64,000 nt of DNA from Glycine soja (lineage: Eukaryota > Streptophyta > Magnoliopsida > Fabales > Fabaceae), in assembly GCF_004193775.1 (NCBI RefSeq), contig NC_041004.1:39022411-39086410 (forward strand). Direction: 5' to 3'. The notes beneath the pieces were generated by a model that saw only the letters and a program-made list of their open reading frames with translations, ran no database searches and was not told the DNA's origin. Position 1 is the first letter of the stretch; each line of letters begins with the position of its first letter. A program made the translations under genes and the position numbers. Below, piece after piece: positions 36,996 to 50,849 of this stretch.

Positions 36996-37262
36996 AAATA
37001 CATTTTTTGTCCCTATAATTTAATTTTTTATTTTTTTTATTTCTGCAAAAAAAAAATTGTTTTAATTATTGTAAAATATGTTTATTTTATTTTTTGTCCT
37101 TAAAATACTTTAGATAACACTTTTTTACTATCCAAAGCATTTTTTTCCGTTCAAAGCTATATCTAAAATAATTTTTAAAAAAATTAAAATAAACACATTT
37201 TACAATGATTAAATAAAGACAAAAATAAAAAAAACATTAAATTACACGAACAAAAATATATT
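36996..37262. mobile_element. Foldback element with long inverted repeats
   Basis: The left arm (about 36996-37105) holds ttgtccctataatttaat and, further in, attgtaaaatatgtttattt. The right arm (about 37172-37262) holds aaataaacacattttacaat and then attaaattacacgaacaa. They pair over roughly 85-100 bp with mismatches and small gaps around a loop of about 65 bp. It has no coding potential. It is a MITE-like or solo foldback element of unknown superfamily; the phrase gtccctataattt resembles the end of the element at 931-1198. Confidence 0.55.
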
Positions 37263-37269
37263 TAAGTCT

Positions 37270-40200
37270 TTTTTTTTCAAAATTTTCCCCTTAGTGAATA
37301 AAACATTAAAAAAATTGCTCCCACATAAAAAAGTCATCAAAATTAATGAAAAAATCATTACAAAATTGTCTTAATGGTGACAATTTCTTTACCTGGGGCG
37401 AAATTCCTAAAAAATATTGGAGAGGGGGAAGGGAATTCGCAACGTTGTAAAATTTTGAATGAAAAATGTAATTAAGCCTTAAATATAATATTATATTTAA
37501 TAAGTTTAATAAACTGTAATATATTTTTATTAACCGTAAGACTACATATATATAATCTGTGTAAGAAACCTATTGTTAAGTAAAAAGTAATTGTCACAAA
37601 ATTTTAGACACAAACATATTAAAATATGCTTTAAACATTTATTATTTTTATTATCATTTAAAATCATTAATTAGTTTATAGTCAATTATCCCGTTCTCGT
37701 TGATTCTCATTATATTCGATTATAACAACAATCAATTATATATATAATTATTGAAATAATTTAATTCTTAAGTTAATATTCCAAACACACACTCACATTC
37801 TCACTGCATATTAACCATCACGTACGTATATTTATATATCCAGTAAAAGTGTGTCTTGCTTGAGTTGAGCAAATTCGCATAAATAATTATATGTAATATT
37901 TATGATTATTTTTGATAAAATTAAATGAAAAATTGAAAAATTATCTTATTAAATCACAAGTATTTGATAAAATTATCAATTAAAATATCTGAAAATATAA
38001 AATTATATAAATAGACATAAAATTATATAAATAGACATAAAATTTTGCCTCAAATAAAAAAGATTAAAAATGAAATCTAATGAAAATTTAAAGAGAAAAA
38101 AATAAATATAAAAAATTAAAAAGTAAAAACTAGCATTTTATAAAACATTACTTCAAATATCGTCTTAAAAAAATACTAAAAACTAGTAAAGAATTCATTT
38201 ATCAAGTAATTAAACATATTTCTTAACTAATAAAAAATTAAAAAATAATTAAAATATCTTATCAAACACAATCAAATAAACTTACTCAAATTAATTCATG
38301 TAAGAAAGTTTATTTTGATAACATGTTGTATTAAGGGAGTGTGTTAAAAAAAACTTAAATCTCACAACATGTTGATTAAAAATAATATTGAGATAACTTA
38401 TAATTGAAGTATAATTCTACTTTAAAATATAATTATATAGAATTCAGTTATATCCAAATTCACGCTACAACTCATCTTAGTGGTCATCGGGGAAAGCTGC
38501 ATGCCGATCAAAAAGAGTTGTTGACCCCAAGTTGCGTGAAGCAAAGAAACAAATTACTTTCATGAATATGGAGAATCAAATCTCATCTGTTCTTCCTTAA
38601 ATTCGACGAACATTATCTTCAGCATAGAGGTACGCTTGTTAGTAAAGGAATTAACTAGTTGTGGCAAATTAAATGCTTTGGCATATAATGATGTGATCAT
38701 TTTTGGTCGCTTGCGGAATGGAATAACTTGAATCTTGTGATTTAGTCGTACTGTTGGATTTATAAAGGTAAATTCTTGGTTATAATTTTCTGCTCAATTC
38801 TCTTATACAGTTCTCTGATTATTGTGTTAACCCATTAGACTGTATTAATTATTAAATAAACCTTTCTATAATTGTTTGTGTTTATTATTGTATTTGGATT
38901 GAAAGTACTCCTTATTACATTCCTTTTAATTAAATTAATTATGTTGGCAGAAGTATTCCTCTGCGCGTTTGTTCAAGAAAAAAAATAATACAATAACATC
39001 CCGTGACCAATTTTGTGAAGTTAATTAATTTTAGAAGTTGTTATTTGGGTGCAATTTTGTGAAGTGTGAACCCATTACTCATGGAACGGCGAAGCCAAAT
39101 AAAAACTGGAAAGCTAGCATATAAAATAGTACGTAATTCGTGAAATGATAATTTTATTAATTAGACTTGAGCAATGTGAATGCATGCCGCAATGTCATTA
39201 CCTTGATCTCATTGTTAAAGAAACAAATTCCGTGATTCACACTGTAACAATGTCACGAGCATGTACTCTTTTTTCTCGTAATACAAAAGGAACAATAATT
39301 AATTTCCAATAATTAAAAGTTTTATCAAATCTGCAGAAAAAGTTATTAAGATTTTTGTATTTAATATATTACCCACTTAAAGTATTTGATGGATTATCAT
39401 AATTTGATGGATCTTCGATGATTAAAAAGAAAGAGAATTTATAAATGATTAGTAATCTCAACTCTGAAGTGATATGAAACTTTATAATTATCCAAACATT
39501 TTTCTAATTAAATATAAAGAGATTTTCAGCAGAGATCTAAGAGTTAAGACTCAACTCTGGTATAAAATTGGTTGGACTGTTGGCTTGGCATAACAAAATA
39601 AAAAGTTAAATTAATGTCGTAACAGTAGTTAAGTACATTATTTCATTTCTTTTAAAAAAATCACTTATTATTAAGTCAAGAGTACTAATTTGTCAATATT
39701 TAAATAATGATTTTAATTATGATTTGAAAATATAACATTAAAAGCTATATCATGGAGGCTAGGTGAGAGAATAGAGATCTAGTCTTGTTTATTTATCTAT
39801 TTACCAAACTATTATTTCAGTTTTCATTTACTTAATGAAAATTGTTAAAATATACTTATTATTTAGTTGAAATTGTAGTTATATTTTAAGATGATTTTTA
39901 ATTATAACTTGTAAATATATTCAATTAAAAAAAACTAAATATATGTTAAAAGATCTAATTTATTAATGTACACTATTTTTTTAATTAAAGTATGTTAACA
40001 ATATATGGGTGGTGTATTTAAAAAAATCTAATTATTACTTACTCTAAAATACTTCAACTAAAAAACAAGTGAGTTTATGTTAAGAAAACCATTACTTAAT
40101 TAATAACTTTACTTCTTGACTTAAATCATCAAAAGAGACAATTTAAAGCTGCAATTTGACCTTATTATTGAATATAATGGTACATCTTGAGCCCTTGGAT

Positions 40201-41490
40201 TGACTTAAAGGTCATATCAATCAGTCAATAAATAAAGAAAAAGTAACGATATACTAATGAAAAAATTTATAACATTTTTATATTTCATATATATTTTTAT
40301 CACGTTATTTATTTTATTTTTTATGTTTTTAAATTATATAATTAATTGTATAAAAGTGAATTTAATTTTGTTACCCCGTAGTGTATTTTTTTACATTATC
40401 TAAAAATTATTTTAAATTAAATATGCTTAATTTTAAGTAACTATGACAATGTAAAAAAATGTAATTATGACAAAATTCAATATTCTTATCCTATATAATA
40501 ATTAAATATTAAATAACAGTATAAAAATATTACGCATATTATTTGTGTGAGTGTCAAAAAAACTTAATTATTAATTAGGAACCTAGAATACAGTGTATTA
40601 CGCGTATTCGGTACAATTAGTATGTTTGAATAATTGAATTGGATAAGACAGCAGTACGACAAAGGGGAAAGAGATAGGGGGAATATGAGAGCTGAACTTG
40701 CATCAAATCAATGTCTGTAGGAAAATAATAATTATTGAATATTAATTTATTTTTATTATAATAAAAAGAATTAAAACATCTGAAAGTTAATTAAAAATAA
40801 ATAAAAAACTGGAACGAAGTCTCTCAAAACGTGCATCATTGACGAAACTGGTTACGTAGACAACTATTATTAATTTGTGGCTGTCCTGTCCAGAAGTAGG
40901 TTGTTTTCATTTACCATTAATCACTGATTTCCAATTTTACAATTTCACATTTGGATATTCCTAAAATAAAAACCCTACTTTTCAACACTATCACCTCAGT
41001 TTAGTATCTTCAATAATACTCGATCCCTCCGAACATTAATATAAGGAATTTATATCATAGAACTAGAGTAATTTGCCCGCTTTGTAAGGCTGCAGACAAA
41101 AAAAAAAAAAAAAACAGTGCTCCGTGTTTCTTTTAAAATGAAAAAGAAATGAAAAAAATATCGCTTCTTGACACGTGTAATTTTTTAACGGCTAGACAAT
41201 TTTATATACAATACTGATTACACAAATTAATGTTTTGGAGCATCTGAAAAACCTCAAACGATACACTTTTGAGAGAACAACAAAAGTGAATAATTTGGAA
41301 TATATAGTGTATTGAGCAAGACAGTTCCTTTCAGAATGGTTTGTTGCGAGAGAACTAAATCAAAGTTCAAATGCATCAAAATATGCATTTTCCATTCTTC
41401 ATGACAGAAACATCCCTTTGGCTACATGAAATGAATCATCGATTCAGTGGAAGATCTAGACATAACTAACGTTATATTCAAATTTAAGAA
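37270..41490. other. AT-rich intergenic DNA
   Basis: About 4 kb without recognisable genes. A perfect short tandem (ataaaattatataaatagac, twice) lies near 38000-38040. Poly-A tracts occur, for example at 41098-41114. Nothing else can be supported. Confidence 0.4.
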
Positions 41491-41497
41491 AAGAATA

Positions 41498-41716
41498 TTC
41501 AAATCTGACTGCAAGACAATTGTGGACAAGATCCGTGTTCCTAAGTTTGACTCCTCAGAAGTTGATATCATCATTAGAGATTGATGATGTTGCATTCTTT
41601 CTCGCAATCCAATCTTTAGTGTCGAGTTGGTTAGAAAACAAGCTAATGTGATTGTCCACACTCTTGCCAAGACACCCACAAATAATGTTAGTCCTAATTT
41701 ATATCATTCTTCATAA
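41498..41716 (+). pseudogene. RNase H-like (RVT_3) relic
   Basis: One frame reads FKSDCKTIVDKI, FDSSEVDIIIRD, two adjacent stops, then RNPIFSVELVRKQANVIVHT and LAKTP. This is the C-terminal half of the plant RNase H-like domain found at the end of LINE polyproteins and in stand-alone copies: an acidic E/SDC strand followed by VRRQAN-x-AH-type residues. The double stop and missing N-terminal half show it is dead. A LINE origin is likely but no reverse transcriptase remains beside it. Confidence 0.65.
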
Positions 41717-41729
41717 AATAATGAGTTGG

Positions 41730-41732
<3 letters not shown>

Positions 41733-41783
<51 letters not shown>
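41733..41783. repeat. (AT)n microsatellite
   Basis: About 51 bp of AT dinucleotide repeat, immediately after the RNase H relic. Confidence 0.95.
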
Positions 41784-41785
<2 letters not shown>

Positions 41786-41789
41786 AATT

Positions 41790-43700
41790 TTCATTAATCA
41801 TCATTAATTTGCTGTCGGTGAAGTAAAAATTTTAAATTATGCACCACTTTCAATAAATATCATTGTCTTTTCTAAAAGGAAATAAATGACATCTTGAATT
41901 CTCCTTCTTAATGAACAACTCAAAGTCTTTAATGAGGGTAAATAAAAAAAAATTATAAAAATTATAAAATACCTAATAAAAAGAATCATAGACATTCTAA
42001 ATAATATCTTATATTAAGGTCTAGAAGGGGTATGATCCGTTAACTATTATTGACAATATGACCGAAGAAGGCTAAAATTAATTTAAATTTTTTTAACGTG
42101 TAATTTGGCATTTCCATTCTACATCTGAGTATAAAGAAAATATTTATGCCAACAAACAAAATACATGTCAAAGATTAAGACATAAAAATAATTACTTTTA
42201 ATTTTATATATTCAATAAATATATATTAATAATTTAACTAAATCAATTTTTAATGTGTTAAAATTTAGTTTAAGAAAGTATTATTTTTAGTGGCTTCCAA
42301 AATAAGGTTTGAGTGCCAACAAGGCCAATATAGCTAGGAGTCAATCTGTACCGACACCAAATGTCTGTTTCTTCTATTAATTTATTTTCCTCCAAATAAA
42401 TATATGATCTATGTGCAACTCTTTTTGTTTTCTTGGGAAAAAGAATTAAGGCCAGAAATTAATTATAAAGGCCTCTGTTCTGGAATACTATGTCGTACCA
42501 AATGGTTCTGTTTCCTAAAGCCAGGTTATTGTCGACGAGTCCATTGCAATTCTGTAGGTGGGCTTCGACCCCACCACTTTGTATGGTGCAATTTCTTCGC
42601 ATATGGATTTGCCGATCCAAATGTTCAATCTCCTTTAACCTTTGTTTTTCCCCTCTATCGCACAGTCGCTGTCCACTCTTTTTCTAGCTACTGCTTCCTT
42701 TAAATTTTAGTTTTCTCAAGCGTTCATCCAGCAGGTTCTTAAAGTTTAATTGATTCAAGTCTATTTTGTTCTATAAACAAAACCAATTTTTCATACCCCC
42801 CATACATCTATGATCTATTTGTTTACATACATATTTCAATGTATAGAATTTCTGTGGACTAAATCAATGAATAATCAAAACTAATTACAAAAATATTTGA
42901 CAAATAAATTTTTGAGTTTAATTAAATCTATATTATAATATAATTGAAAAATATTTTTTTATAAATAGAAAAGTCTTCTCATAAATATAAAGTTAAAAAA
43001 TTAATAATGCTAACAAATACTTAATATAACTCTCAAAAGTTGATCGAGGAGAGCAAAACTAGATTTTGCACTTCACAAGTCAAGGTTTAAGCTCTGATTC
43101 ATCTTTTTGAGCCTAAAAGCTTTTCTTGTCTTGTATTAAGGCACCATCTTCTTTACCTAAATTTCTAGAAAATTACTTAATATGTAATTCTTAATGATAT
43201 ACATATGCATGGTTGTCAAACTTGCATATTAAATTAACTCTTAAACTCATTTACCCAGTCCTTATGTTAGGGCACATTTTATAGCACATCCAACCAACCT
43301 CGATCTCTGATCCTCTACTCAATTCGTAGGCTGACAGCTTTGGAAGGGATCTCGAACATCAAACTCCACCATTCTCTCATTTGTTCAAAGGCTTCCAAGC
43401 TTCACTCTACTCTAATATTTCAGCTTTAATTTATTCTTCCAAGGTCGTCATGAACTCATTTTCTAAAACTGATCCTAGGATAAGACTATTAATTAACTAG
43501 AAATACTCTTAACAACATTTCTACTAAAATAACTTCATATTTCTAGTAGAAAAATTCTTCAAAACACTGTTGATTGATTCAAACATATTTTAAAGTTTAA
43601 GCTTTAGGCTTATCAATAAAAAATATTTATTTATAGTCTTTATAAAACAAAAAGATGATATATGTTGAGCTAACTCTTTAAAAAATACACCAAATTGTCA
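41790..43700. other. Intergenic DNA, one coding-like patch
   Basis: Mostly AT-rich. 42400-42710 is less AT-rich and open in two overlapping frames (for example VLFPKARLLSTSPLQFC), but no family is recognised and there is no good splice or start context. It may be a decayed gene fragment. Confidence 0.35.
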
Positions 43701-43719
43701 TAAGGAATAAAGTAAAATG

Positions 43720-44800
43720 AAAATTTGAGTGTCGAGTTCACAAGAACTTTATTTATATTTAGATTGTGTAAACCTAATTTTTAAGCAATAAATAGAGTAG
43801 AAGAGATAAGAAATTATAAATGAAAAAGAAAAAATAGGACATAAAAAGACAAGAAAAATAAACAATAATTGAATGCGAATGATGAATTCAAAATTCAAAT
43901 ATGTTAAGATCTAGGATACCAAAGCTACTTGTGATGTAATGTTAATAGTTTTTTCTATTTAATATTATCTCAATTTTACTCACATCTACTCTGATACTCT
44001 AACCCTAATTCCTTAAGTGAAAAAGCCTAATTTATTTATTTTCTCTCCCAAATTCATTTGCAAAGATCAAACAGTAAATTATATTAAGAGTAAAGATGCA
44101 CGCATAGGTTAAACAAACATCATTTTATTCTTAGACATGATTTCATTTATATGTTATTCCCCAGTTCTTAAAAAAATAACATTTTTTAATGCCTACTTCC
44201 TAAACAAATGTATGAGTATGGGTGATTAGACCACAATCAATAACAATAAAGTACAAAAAAAGAACAATAAAACTGGAATTGAATTAAATAGATAGTAAGA
44301 AAGAATTACATTACAAGAGTTGACCGCTAGGTTCCCAACAACGGGGATTTAACCGCTTATGGCCATGAGAGACTTTACACTTTAGGGGTTAATGAGAATG
44401 GAAGAAGAAAGAAGAAAAAGGATGGATAAGGGAGGAGGAGAGGGGAATGACTCTAGAAAGAGGCTTCCCCCTATTTGATATACTCTAGCTTTGGGTTTAT
44501 TCAATAGAGAACTCTGAGTCGGTGTGTCTTTCTCCTTTGTTTCATATTTTTTTATAGGCTTAAGGTAGCTTAAAATTCACGCAACATTGCACTAAGCGCG
44601 TTCGTTGGGCTTGGTGAGTATTGCGGCGATCATGCGCGCCTTTAAGTTTCTTCGTGGATCTTCTTCGCGCTAAGCTTGGATCTATCTTGCGCATTAAGCG
44701 AGATGTTCCAATCTTGAACTTCTTCTTCAAGGTTTTTTTTTTCAAGTTTTTGTATCAATTTTCTTCCAAAATACTAATTTTCCTTCTTTTGAATCCTACT
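43720..44800. repeat. Probable degenerate dispersed repeat
   Basis: The text alternates purine-rich stretches (aagaaagaagaaaaaggatgg) with a GC-richer block at 44590-44710 containing actaagcgcgttcg, gcgcgcc and cgctaagc motifs. It lacks any sustained frame. The phrases gagtgtcgagttcacaagaa, taccctaattccttaagtga-like text and ggccatgagagactttacac resemble non-coding parts of legume LTR retrotransposons as I remember them. No LTR pair or primer-binding site was found, so the assignment is tentative. Confidence 0.35.
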
Positions 44801-45569
44801 AGTTAAGAGTTAGAATGACATTAAAATCCTCATTATTCTATTAAAAATAACACTATAGAGGAAATCCAATTATTCTAGTCAAATTTAGTTATCAAATAAA
44901 CCTAAATTTTGCAGTTATTATGTTGACAAGAAGTTCAATATATATAACTAGTTCTTTCATATAAAAAAAAAAAACTCCCAAATTTGCTTTAGGTTTTAGT
45001 CAACCTTGGGTTGGTCTTGACTCTTCTCCCTTCATTAGTTCATCTGTGAATTGTGAATTATGATTTTGTGATTTGTTATTTTCATTGTTTTTTGCTCTTC
45101 TAAGATTGTGTATCATTATGAATTTGTTATTTTCATTTTTTCGGGCAATCCTTCTCATAATTAATGATTCCTTGTAGACTTTTTTTCTCTGCTGGTTTGT
45201 GTTTGGGGCATTCGTTCTCCATTTGCATCTTCTTTTATGCTTGCTTTGAGTATATACAAAGATTCATTGCATGGAAATCATGAACGCGTGGCCTGCAGTG
45301 GGTTATTCGTTGTTGCTTCTGATTTCAGGTTTCGGTTCATAGGTTTTTGCTGATTCGTTTTTGTTGGTTGGCCTGCTCTGGCTGTTTTTTAGATTGTGTC
45401 ACGAATTAACGTTGATGTATATATTCTCCCGATCGAGCACATCTTGTGCAGCTATCAATATAATTAGTTTTCCTATAAAAAAAAAAAATTGTGATTTATG
45501 TATCTTCGTGTGACTATTATAAGTTTTTGTTCTCTGTTATAATATTTTTGTATAAGTCTAAGCTTATGG

Positions 45570-45572
<3 letters not shown>

Positions 45573-45622
<50 letters not shown>
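45573..45622. repeat. Compound (AT)n(GT)n microsatellite
   Basis: About 34 bp of AT followed by 16 bp of GT. The small frames crossing it on both strands are artefacts of the repeat. Confidence 0.95.
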
Positions 45623-45719
45623 ACTGGGTCTTACACGAGGAAGGAGTATATTCCACCCACGTCTGATCAGAGTCCCTGCATGTACCTTATCTCCCCAGCT
45701 CAAACTTGAAACTTCTGTT

Positions 45720-47940
45720 CCTCATCATTGTTAAAAACTGTTTCTAAACATAAAACTATACGCGTAACGTTTGTTTCACTTTTTTTGGGGTGCAAAATAA
45801 ACAATTGTATCATCCAAGTTTTATTTTTAGTTAAATTTACAAACAAATATATATTGAAATGTATGTTGTTTGAACTGAATTATTTCATGAAATTTTAATT
45901 AATCTCGAGTATAAAATACCTATTATAAAAAGAAAAATAAATAAAATAAAATTTTATACTCAACTTCAAAAAAAGAAATTTGCAACAAAATAAACAGATA
46001 AAATCTAAATTTTAATCTAAAAATGAAAATGCATAATGAGTTAATTAAGGGTGCAAATAAAGTATCGGGCGTTGACTTCATCAAAATGGATTTGATATCT
46101 CTTTAATCTTTATCAGCATTATTGCTGGAGTACTACTATATTGGGTAACATACAAATGCGTGTAATCATAATAGCTAAGACATCAATCTCCAAATTTCTT
46201 TTAGTACCTGGACATAGCACAAGAACATAAATTTGGGCGGTTATTAGAATATGGTACATATATGAGCATTGACTAGCGATCCATATGATGGCATGAAGAT
46301 ATATATTCTGGATGAATTATGGCTCTAATGTCTGCTGCAGCTGGGACCCCTATGTTGTGGCTGAAATCTATTTAGGACAATAATTGAGTTATAGCCTTAT
46401 AGCAACGCATGTTTAAACAAGGACCCCCCACTAAAATAATATTCTAACATGGTGGAGAAACTGTGGCTTACGACACCCAATAGTTATATATTATTGACCC
46501 TTTACGGTCTTGGATTGGACCAGTGTGGTCGTTAAGCTTTATGATTCCTACAGCTTTGAACCATGCCTTGGGCAGTTCAAATAAAACCAGATTTGCAGGC
46601 AGAGTTGAAATGAAGAGGGTGTCACTGCAATGAAAAATCGAGTCAAATCAGTGTAATAAGTTTTTTTATTAACAAATATTAATTATTAGTATTATTAATT
46701 TTTGTTAATAAAAAATTGAATCTGTGACTTTTTTTATTTTCCTTTTTCCTTCAGCAATTGATCCAGTCAATCTTCATATATGGTTTGATTTGGTTAGGTC
46801 TAACTCTTTTTTTAAAATAGGTATTTTTTTTTACATTTCATTTATTTTTATTAAATTCATCGTTAGTGGTTTAATTTGTTGTATTATTTAAAATTTTAAA
46901 GCCATTTGTTTCTATATGTTAGTGTTGGAATAATATAATAGAAATTATAAACCTTAAACCGAATGAAAGATTTTAATCTATTTGGATTTCGGACATGTAT
47001 ATACACACCACTAGTTGGCAATTCAAGACTAGCCCACTATATATCCTTCGAAAATCCGGAAAATGAAATGTCTATTACAAAGAATTCGCCCACATTACCG
47101 ATCACTGAACGTTTGAGTGAACTTAAAGATTTCAAAATGCAAATTATATATGCGACTTCAAACCTAGACCTACATTACATTTTGTCTCTTTTTTTTTATT
47201 TCAGTAAGTCTTTGGGAGACATTTTTTGTTCATAAAGGTGAGGTTGGCATGCCACCGAAGGTGGCCGAATTGAAGTCAAGCCCTAGTTGAAGATTGTACG
47301 AGGTGAAAGTTAAAGAACTGAAGAAATTTTTGCTATAGAATATTCATAGAGATAAGGTACGAAGGATTTGATATGTGTGGTTTTGATCGGGCAACGACTA
47401 ATCTCTGAGTTGACAAGGGAACATATGGTTCAACTTTTAGTGTTATAGAGTGCCATCATTAAATTAATGAAGCAAGATTATAGGGTGTCTTTTTAGTGTT
47501 TAAGAAGTAGAATAATAGGTGAGTTAATTGGAATCTTTGATGAAATCTTGTGCACCAAATGATGATGTAGTCATTTGTAAAGATCTCAATACTCAAGTTA
47601 ATATTTATAGAAAATGATGGAAGTGAATAATCGTAAATGTGTATTGATATCATTTATGCTTGCTTGTGCTAGGGTAGTGCCACATGCACCCTCTAGGTTT
47701 CCACAATTACCAGATTTTGTTTGAACCTTCAACTGTCTTGCTACAATCCCCATCACTTTCAACTTTCAAGGTTTTATATATTTTCAATCTAAATATTATC
47801 TGACCCAGTCACGTCTTGGTAATTATCTAGCTACTACTAGAATGTAAATAGATAATGAAAAAACATATGCAATAGAAAAAGTGAGAGAATCTCCACCAAA
47901 AAGAAAAAAAACAAAGTGAGAGAAAATACTCGTCCAAGGG
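45720..47940. other. AT-rich intergenic DNA with one strong hairpin
   Basis: No gene is seen. A 22-bp inverted repeat with one mismatch lies at 46662-46683 and 46694-46715 (loop 10 bp). A GC-richer patch at 46960-47420 has no recognisable protein. Confidence 0.4.
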
Positions 47941-47945
47941 GTAGC

Positions 47946-47947
<2 letters not shown>

Positions 47948-48005
<58 letters not shown>
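47948..48005. repeat. (AT)n microsatellite
   Basis: About 58 bp of uninterrupted TA repeat, the longest in the window. Confidence 0.95.
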
Positions 48006-48007
<2 letters not shown>

Positions 48008-48009
48008 TT

Positions 48010-50200
48010 AAGGAATGAAAAGGGAATTGAATCTAAATTTTAACTGTATACAGAGCTTTCTTAACTGTTGATGATGAAAGACAATATGAAGTACCAAAGT
48101 TCTTCAAAAAAAGAAGTACCTAAAGTTAGCATACATGGAGTAAAAGATAAGTACTAATGATTTATTTGCTGATAAAAAAAAGTACCAATTTAATTTGAGG
48201 ATATATTTTTTGTTTTTATTACAGAAATATTGTCTTAATTTTACTTTATTTTATGATTTAAATACTTTACAAAATAGTGAAAATAATGCAATTATTTAAA
48301 ACACACAAAAATAAAACAAACAAAAATCTAAGTAATCAGATCCAAAAAAATTCTTCAAGGTAGTGAAGGCTTATATGTAAGCCAAATTGCCAATGAGAAA
48401 AAATTGTGGCTCATAAGTTGTGAGAAACCTTGTCCTCGCATTGTAATATCAAATAAATAATAAAAACATGTCCTCGACCATCTCAGCTATTTTTTAGGTT
48501 AATTATTGTTGACTCATCTTCAAGTTAAAACTCAAAAGGAAAAGGTTTCCGTTAATGGAAAGCCAGTATAATGTGTCTATCGATTTCCTGTAGAATGAAA
48601 ATATATATTAAACCCAAAGCCAGACCACATATAGTGCTTCCTTAATTGATCATTATTCACAACACCTTAGCATTTGTTGGGTGATAGCTACGGTACATAG
48701 TCAATGGTGGTTGGCATTATGTTTATGATTTTTTTTCTTCTTTTTTAGTTGTTTTATTCTTAAACTAAAAACTCACTGTGCTTTTCGTTTTCAATTGTAT
48801 TTGTGATACGAAAATCAATATTTGTGCTTAATCCAATTATATGTTCCTTTTATTTTGAAATTTTCAGATAGTCCATTGTTTTTTATGTATATGAATTTAT
48901 TCACGAATAAACCACATATTGGTCTTTATTTTTTGTGGATACTTAGCACTACAATTTAATAGAAAGGAAACATCCAAATTACGTTTCATGCTTCGTATTA
49001 TATATACATCCAAGTTGAAAGAAAGTCCTGCAGCATATATAAATCAATTTGGTCACTTATTAGGCTATAAATAAAATAATTGACCAATTTTGTTTCTTAA
49101 AGAAGTGTGAGACATTATCAATTTAATTCTTGAAAATGATAAAATGACAAATAAAAAGGTTATTAAAAATATAATTTATGATTCACTTTAGTCTGAAATT
49201 CAAAAAGAGATCTTTTTGTCATTTTATTACTTTTAGAAAAAAAAAATACCATCCTTCTAAAACACACTTTTGTATATAGTAACTTGGATCATATTATTTC
49301 ACTGTAAATTTGTTCAACAATACACACAGGTAAAGAAGAGAAAAAAAAAAAACGGGGACCAACATTTCCATATAGCATAGGAAATAGCACTCTAGCTAAA
49401 TTATGAGAACTCTGTTCACTTCCTAAGTGCATCCTCAATGACAAACTTGCACCAAAGATCTTAAATCACTTTTGTTCTCATATTCATTGTTATTCTGGAT
49501 TGTCGAGATTCGTTGTTGAATTGATTTTTCTTTCATCTTCTGGACCATTATTCTCCCTCTTTAATCAGTTGTGTTTTTTATTATCGACGAACGCATTCAT
49601 GATGAAGAATGGATTGTTCACGCCGGCAATCTCGTGTCGCACTACTCCAACAGACAATCATGAAGACTTACATTCGTCCTTGTTAAGAATCGAGTCACAA
49701 TCTGATGCTCTAACATAGCAAACTTTAAAATGAGGTAAAGATTCAGTAACACTGTCTACATCGAGATAACTCAGAAAAATCTTGCCTTTAGGCTTTAACT
49801 ATTGAGAGTTGAGACTGTTAACAACACGGATGGTTGTCCATCTCAATATCCAGATTCCTGAGCCTTTAGAACCCATGCTTTCACCTTCATGCACCTGTGG
49901 AAGTAGAACTCTCCAATCAGAATATGCATCATGCATGGATAAACTGCCCGCGATCTGCACCTCTGATAATATAAGTTATATAAGTCATTTAATTAAAAAA
50001 AAATCTTTAAATCAGTTTGGTCAATTATATACTTTTATCGATTTAATAACATAAGTTAATCTACTTAATGAAATAATAGTTTAATATTTTTTACCAATGA
50101 TTTTATGGTGCAACAATGAATTCTAGTCTTTTTTTTTTCTTTTCCTTTTTTGCAGTTTCTCTTCCAATTTCGAACTCTACTGGGCCCAGTCCAATTCAAA
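48010..50200. other. AT-rich intergenic DNA
   Basis: No gene is supported. An imperfect foldback is present at 49131-49240 (aataaaatgacaaa-type sequence against tttgtcattttatt). A less AT-rich patch, 49490-49970, has short open frames but no recognisable domain. Confidence 0.4.
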
Positions 50201-50213
50201 TATCAAAGTAACT

Positions 50214-50849
50214 ACTAGGGCTTTGCTATTCCAACCATTATTTACTAATTTTATCTGCAACTTTTTTTTCATTTTTTTGACAAAATTATACTTGATAGAA
50301 ACGTGTTTTCATTGTGTTAGAAACTTGTTTTCATTATGTAGAAAAATTAATACAATGAAAACATATTCTCATTGTGTATTTCATCTAAAATACACAACAA
50401 AAACTTATTTCTATTGTGAGTGTGTGTATATATATACAATTTTTTAAAAAAGTTACTTTCTAATAGTAATCAAATTAATTATGATATAAATTAGTATCAT
50501 AATTAATTTAATTAAAATTAAAAATATAGTTTATATAATAATTAATTTAATTAATATTATAAATATAACTTCTATGGTTATTAATTAAACTTCAACTAAA
50601 TAATATTAATTTATATAGTTGTTAATATTTTAAAAATAACTTATATCTATAAATTGTGAACCAACACCAAATGAAAACATGTTTTTGTTTTGTGTTGCTT
50701 CAGCACACCTTGCAATAAAACGGAAAATGTTTCTATTGTATATTGTAAACAATGAAAATAAGTGTCTAGCAAGGATATTTTTGTAAGAAAAATTTACATA
50801 CAAGCATGGAGTTAACTTAGCGAAAAATAAGATGAGAATAGCAAAGCCC
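50214..50849. mobile_element. TIR element with 8-bp flanking repeat
   Basis: GGGCTTTGCTATTC at 50218 on the plus strand reappears at the right end, read inward from 50849 on the minus strand. The arms continue imperfectly for about 100 bp, sharing aaatt.t.cttgatagaaacgtg-like and tttcattg sequence. AAGTAACT occurs immediately outside both ends (50206-50213 and 50850-50857), a candidate 8-bp target duplication. An 8-bp duplication suggests hAT, although long arms are more usual for Mutator-like elements. The interior is very AT-rich with no transposase frame, so it is non-autonomous. Confidence 0.65.

Noticed and set aside
47948..48005. CRISPR or other spaced repeat arrays
   Set aside because: Only simple AT repeats and scattered transposon arms are present; nothing with regular repeat-spacer structure in the window.
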